A stretch of 15,509 bases of DNA from Promethearchaeota archaeon (lineage in GTDB: Archaea; Asgardarchaeota; Lokiarchaeia; Sigynarchaeales; SOKP01): NCBI GenBank assembly GCA_019057735.1, contig JAHLWV010000029.1:1-15509 (forward strand), written 5' to 3'. Positions within the stretch are counted from its first letter, which is position 1, and every line of letters begins with the position of its first letter. A model generated the notes under the pieces. It did not search any database. It was not told the DNA's origin and saw only the letters and a list, made by a program, of their open reading frames with translations. The translations under genes were made by a program, and so were the position numbers. Shown piece after piece: positions 13,972 through 15,509 of this stretch.

Positions 13972-15333
13972 TTATTTTAGTTTTTTCTTAGCTATAATTA
14001 CAGAACAAATGCCTATTACACCTATTAATAGAAAGACGGAATATCCTGAAATTGCTTCCACTGTGGGTAATGTTAATCCCTTCATGTCGTAATACATATA
14101 ATATGTACTCCGTTCAACGAATTGAAATTGATCAGTTATCGAAAAAATCCAGTAATTTGAACCATTAACAACTGATAGAGTGCCATAACCACCAACCATT
14201 ATGCCTAGATCTTCATTAGGATCATAGAGCTCTAACTCTGTTTTTGGGATAGCAAATTCAAACATTCGATGATTTGTCGCGTTTTTACTGCTAGGTCCAA
14301 AACCCCACGCTATTTGGTAGGTTTGAATGGTGGAGTGTGGAACTTGTATCATTCCAGCCCAATTAGTGTAATTCCGAAGTGGTCTAAACTCTAATCTATC
14401 CAATCTGGTTTTAAAAGGGGCAGAATGATTACCGATTAAGCTAAATTGGAGTTTATTATCAGTGGTTAAATTCCCTAAACCATATTCGAATGTCTCTAAC
14501 ACGTATGAGTTAAGATTGTTCAAAGAAATTACTTGTTGAGGATCGTTAAACGGTGGTATACTTCCATCACTATTCCATAAAATGATTCTTTGGTCATTAA
14601 TGGTGTCATTATGTTGGGTTGCTATATTTATCTCCATTGCTTTAATCTCATCAATTTCTTCCTCTAATGGCCACCATTTTGTCAAATCAACTGAGAAATT
14701 GATCCAATATAATTCATCAGAACCAACAGTTTCAGAGGTAATATTAAAATCTCCTAGCCAAAACATTCTTAGATCATCAGAATTTCCATCTATTGTTCCA
14801 TATAATGAAAAATATTCTGAATCATCATTAACATATTCAGTAGTAAATCCGACCGTGTTCGAATAATATTTCTTTTGTTTGTCGTTTTCAACATCACGGA
14901 GTAAAGTTTCTGTACCATTATTAAAAAAATCAGCCCATTCGTAATAATTATTGAACACCCTATTTGCTGTATTTAGCCATACCCCAATCCATTCTCCAGT
15001 TTCATTAAATGACTGGTCACTGCAAAGATCAAGTCCTAAATATAGGTTTGTTGAATCTTCTCCGATATAAAGTGTGTTATTTCCATCCACATTAATATTA
15101 CCATTCCAATCAGGAGTGTTATCAACATCTAAGTAAAAATCTATCTCCCAATCCGCATCTGCCCATTCATCTGCATTAATTACACCATCGATTACTACAT
15201 TACTCATTGGAGCGTTGCTCGTTTTAAGGAACTCGTTTGAACTCGCAACAATCCCCGTAGGGAAGGTGGAAAAAATCATTAAGCTAAACAATATTAATGG
15301 GAAAATAAAATGTCTTAATTTTTCTTGAACCAT
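13972..15333 (-). CDS. Secreted CBM9-like surface protein with C-terminal membrane anchor
   Basis: This 453-residue exported protein has a signal peptide at about 1-30 (KLRH, a hydrophobic core, then TGIVAS). The mature part is rich in Asp/Asn/Trp/Tyr and has a CBM9/DOMON-like beta-sandwich pattern: IDGVINADEW (48-57), NTLYIGEDSTNLYLGLDL (86-103), then EWIGVWLNT. A later HRMFEFAIPKTEL stretch is typical of the second half of such folds. About eleven N-x-S/T sequons suggest heavy N-glycosylation. The C-terminus has SGY followed by a hydrophobic helix (431-448) and KKKLK. This tripartite ending resembles archaeal C-terminal sorting/anchor signals (CTERM type), but it could be a plain membrane anchor. 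No catalytic residues were recognised; sugar or surface-layer binding is the likely role. It has its own promoter and terminator, so it is probably monocistronic. Confidence 0.85.
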   Translation of the reverse strand: MVQEKLRHFIFPLILFSLMIFSTFPTGIVASSNEFLKTSNAPMSNVVIDGVINADEWADADWEIDFYLDVDNTPDWNGNINVDGNNTLYIGEDSTNLYLGLDLCSDQSFNETGEWIGVWLNTANRVFNNYYEWADFFNNGTETLLRDVENDKQKKYYSNTVGFTTEYVNDDSEYFSLYGTIDGNSDDLRMFWLGDFNITSETVGSDELYWINFSVDLTKWWPLEEEIDEIKAMEINIATQHNDTINDQRIILWNSDGSIPPFNDPQQVISLNNLNSYVLETFEYGLGNLTTDNKLQFSLIGNHSAPFKTRLDRLEFRPLRNYTNWAGMIQVPHSTIQTYQIAWGFGPSSKNATNHRMFEFAIPKTELELYDPNEDLGIMVGGYGTLSVVNGSNYWIFSITDQFQFVERSTYYMYYDMKGLTLPTVEAISGYSVFLLIGVIGICSVIIAKKKLK

Positions 15334-15340
15334 TGTTATT

Positions 15341-15395
15341 AACCTTTTTATTTAAAAATTCATTAACATATGGATCAAAATTCTCGCTTTTATAT
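15341..15395 (-). promoter_or_regulatory. Promoter and SD of the surface-protein gene
   Basis: On the minus strand ATATAAAA (15395-15388) is the clearest TATA box in the window. Transcription would start near 15365. AAGGTT (15346-15341) then serves as an SD 7 nt before the ATG at 15333. A second AT-rich stretch nearer the gene (15350-15360) is a weaker alternative. Confidence 0.5.
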
Positions 15396-15462
15396 GTTTA
15401 GGGTGTAAGATTTTGAGATTGATGACTTTTTTGTTAAGGATTTTGACACTCTTGCAAAAATT

Positions 15463-15469
15463 AAAAAAA
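15463..15469 (-). terminator. T7 tract after a possible right-edge gene
   Basis: Seven A residues on the plus strand form a T7 run on the minus strand, 5 nt past a possible stop codon at 15475-15477. A further A5 run lies just beyond. This fits a gene end and separates any edge gene from the promoter near 15390. Confidence 0.3.
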
Positions 15470-15474
15470 GGAAT

Positions 15475-15509
15475 TTAGTCGTAATCCTTTATGAATTGTA
15501 TCTCTTTTG
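15475..15509 (-). CDS. Possible 3' end of a minus-strand gene (partial)
   Basis: One minus-strand frame is open from the window edge to TAA at 15475-15477. It gives about ten residues ending KEIQFIKDYD, with a T7 tract right after the stop. The fragment is too short to identify. It is reported because the stop/T-tract arrangement matches other gene ends here; chance is a real alternative. Confidence 0.2.
   Translation of the reverse strand, partial: KEIQFIKDYD

Noticed and set aside
12550..14866. Plus-strand frames at 12550-12786 and 14582-14866 opposite the GDPD and surface-protein genes
   Set aside because: Both lie opposite well-supported coding sequence and lack any domain or SD support.
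1..15509. CRISPR array, tRNA, insertion sequence or phage genes
   Set aside because: I found no regularly spaced repeats, cloverleaf-like sequence, inverted terminal repeats or transposase/integrase motifs on reading both strands.

Overview
The window is AT-rich and looks archaeal. It has Shine-Dalgarno sites of the AGGTG/GGTGATC type, AT-rich TATA-like boxes (some about 25 nt before a start codon, suggesting leaderless mRNAs), oligo-T tracts as gene ends, and no sigma-type promoters that I could see. A huge coiled-coil/winged-helix membrane protein, a glycosylation-site-rich surface protein with a short basic C-terminal anchor, and anaerobic CoA-radical dehydratase genes together suggest an anaerobic Asgard (Promethearchaeota/Lokiarchaeia-like) archaeon. 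That placement is inference; there is no rRNA or marker gene to test it.

Layout. (1) 3-116: the last 37 codons of a membrane protein. (2) 268-2166: a cytosolic PAS-PAS histidine kinase abutting a receiver-only response regulator. (3) 2368-5261: a two-gene unit of a VAO/PCMH-type FAD oxidoreductase and a GlcF/HdrD-like iron-sulfur protein with two complete CCG domains. (4) 5295-about 7629, minus strand, convergent with (3): two paralogous subunits of the 2-hydroxyacyl-CoA dehydratase/benzoyl-CoA reductase family. The upstream one has no normal start codon for its well-conserved N-terminus, and an ATG start would need a one-base frameshift. (5) 7782-12242: a 1486-residue protein with an alpha/alpha-toroid (prenyltransferase/squalene-cyclase-like) domain, long coiled coils, three winged-helix-like segments and two C-terminal membrane helices. 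(6) 12245-13780, minus strand, only 2 nt from the end of (5): a six-helix membrane protein with an external glycerophosphodiester phosphodiesterase domain. (7) 13972-15333, minus strand: a secreted CBM9-like surface protein with a C-terminal anchor. (8) At the right edge, possibly the tail of another minus-strand gene.

How the genes may work together. The flavoprotein/Fe-S pair could oxidise (or reduce) a hydroxy compound and pass electrons through Fe-S clusters. The adjacent dehydratase-type subunits would act on a 2-hydroxyacyl-CoA or a related aryl-CoA. Together they fit part of an anaerobic amino-acid or aromatic-acid pathway, but the dehydratase activator ATPase and a CoA transferase/ligase are not in the window. 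Genes (5)-(7) concern the cell envelope and have no visible link to the metabolic block. No tRNA, rRNA, CRISPR array, insertion sequence or integrase was recognised.
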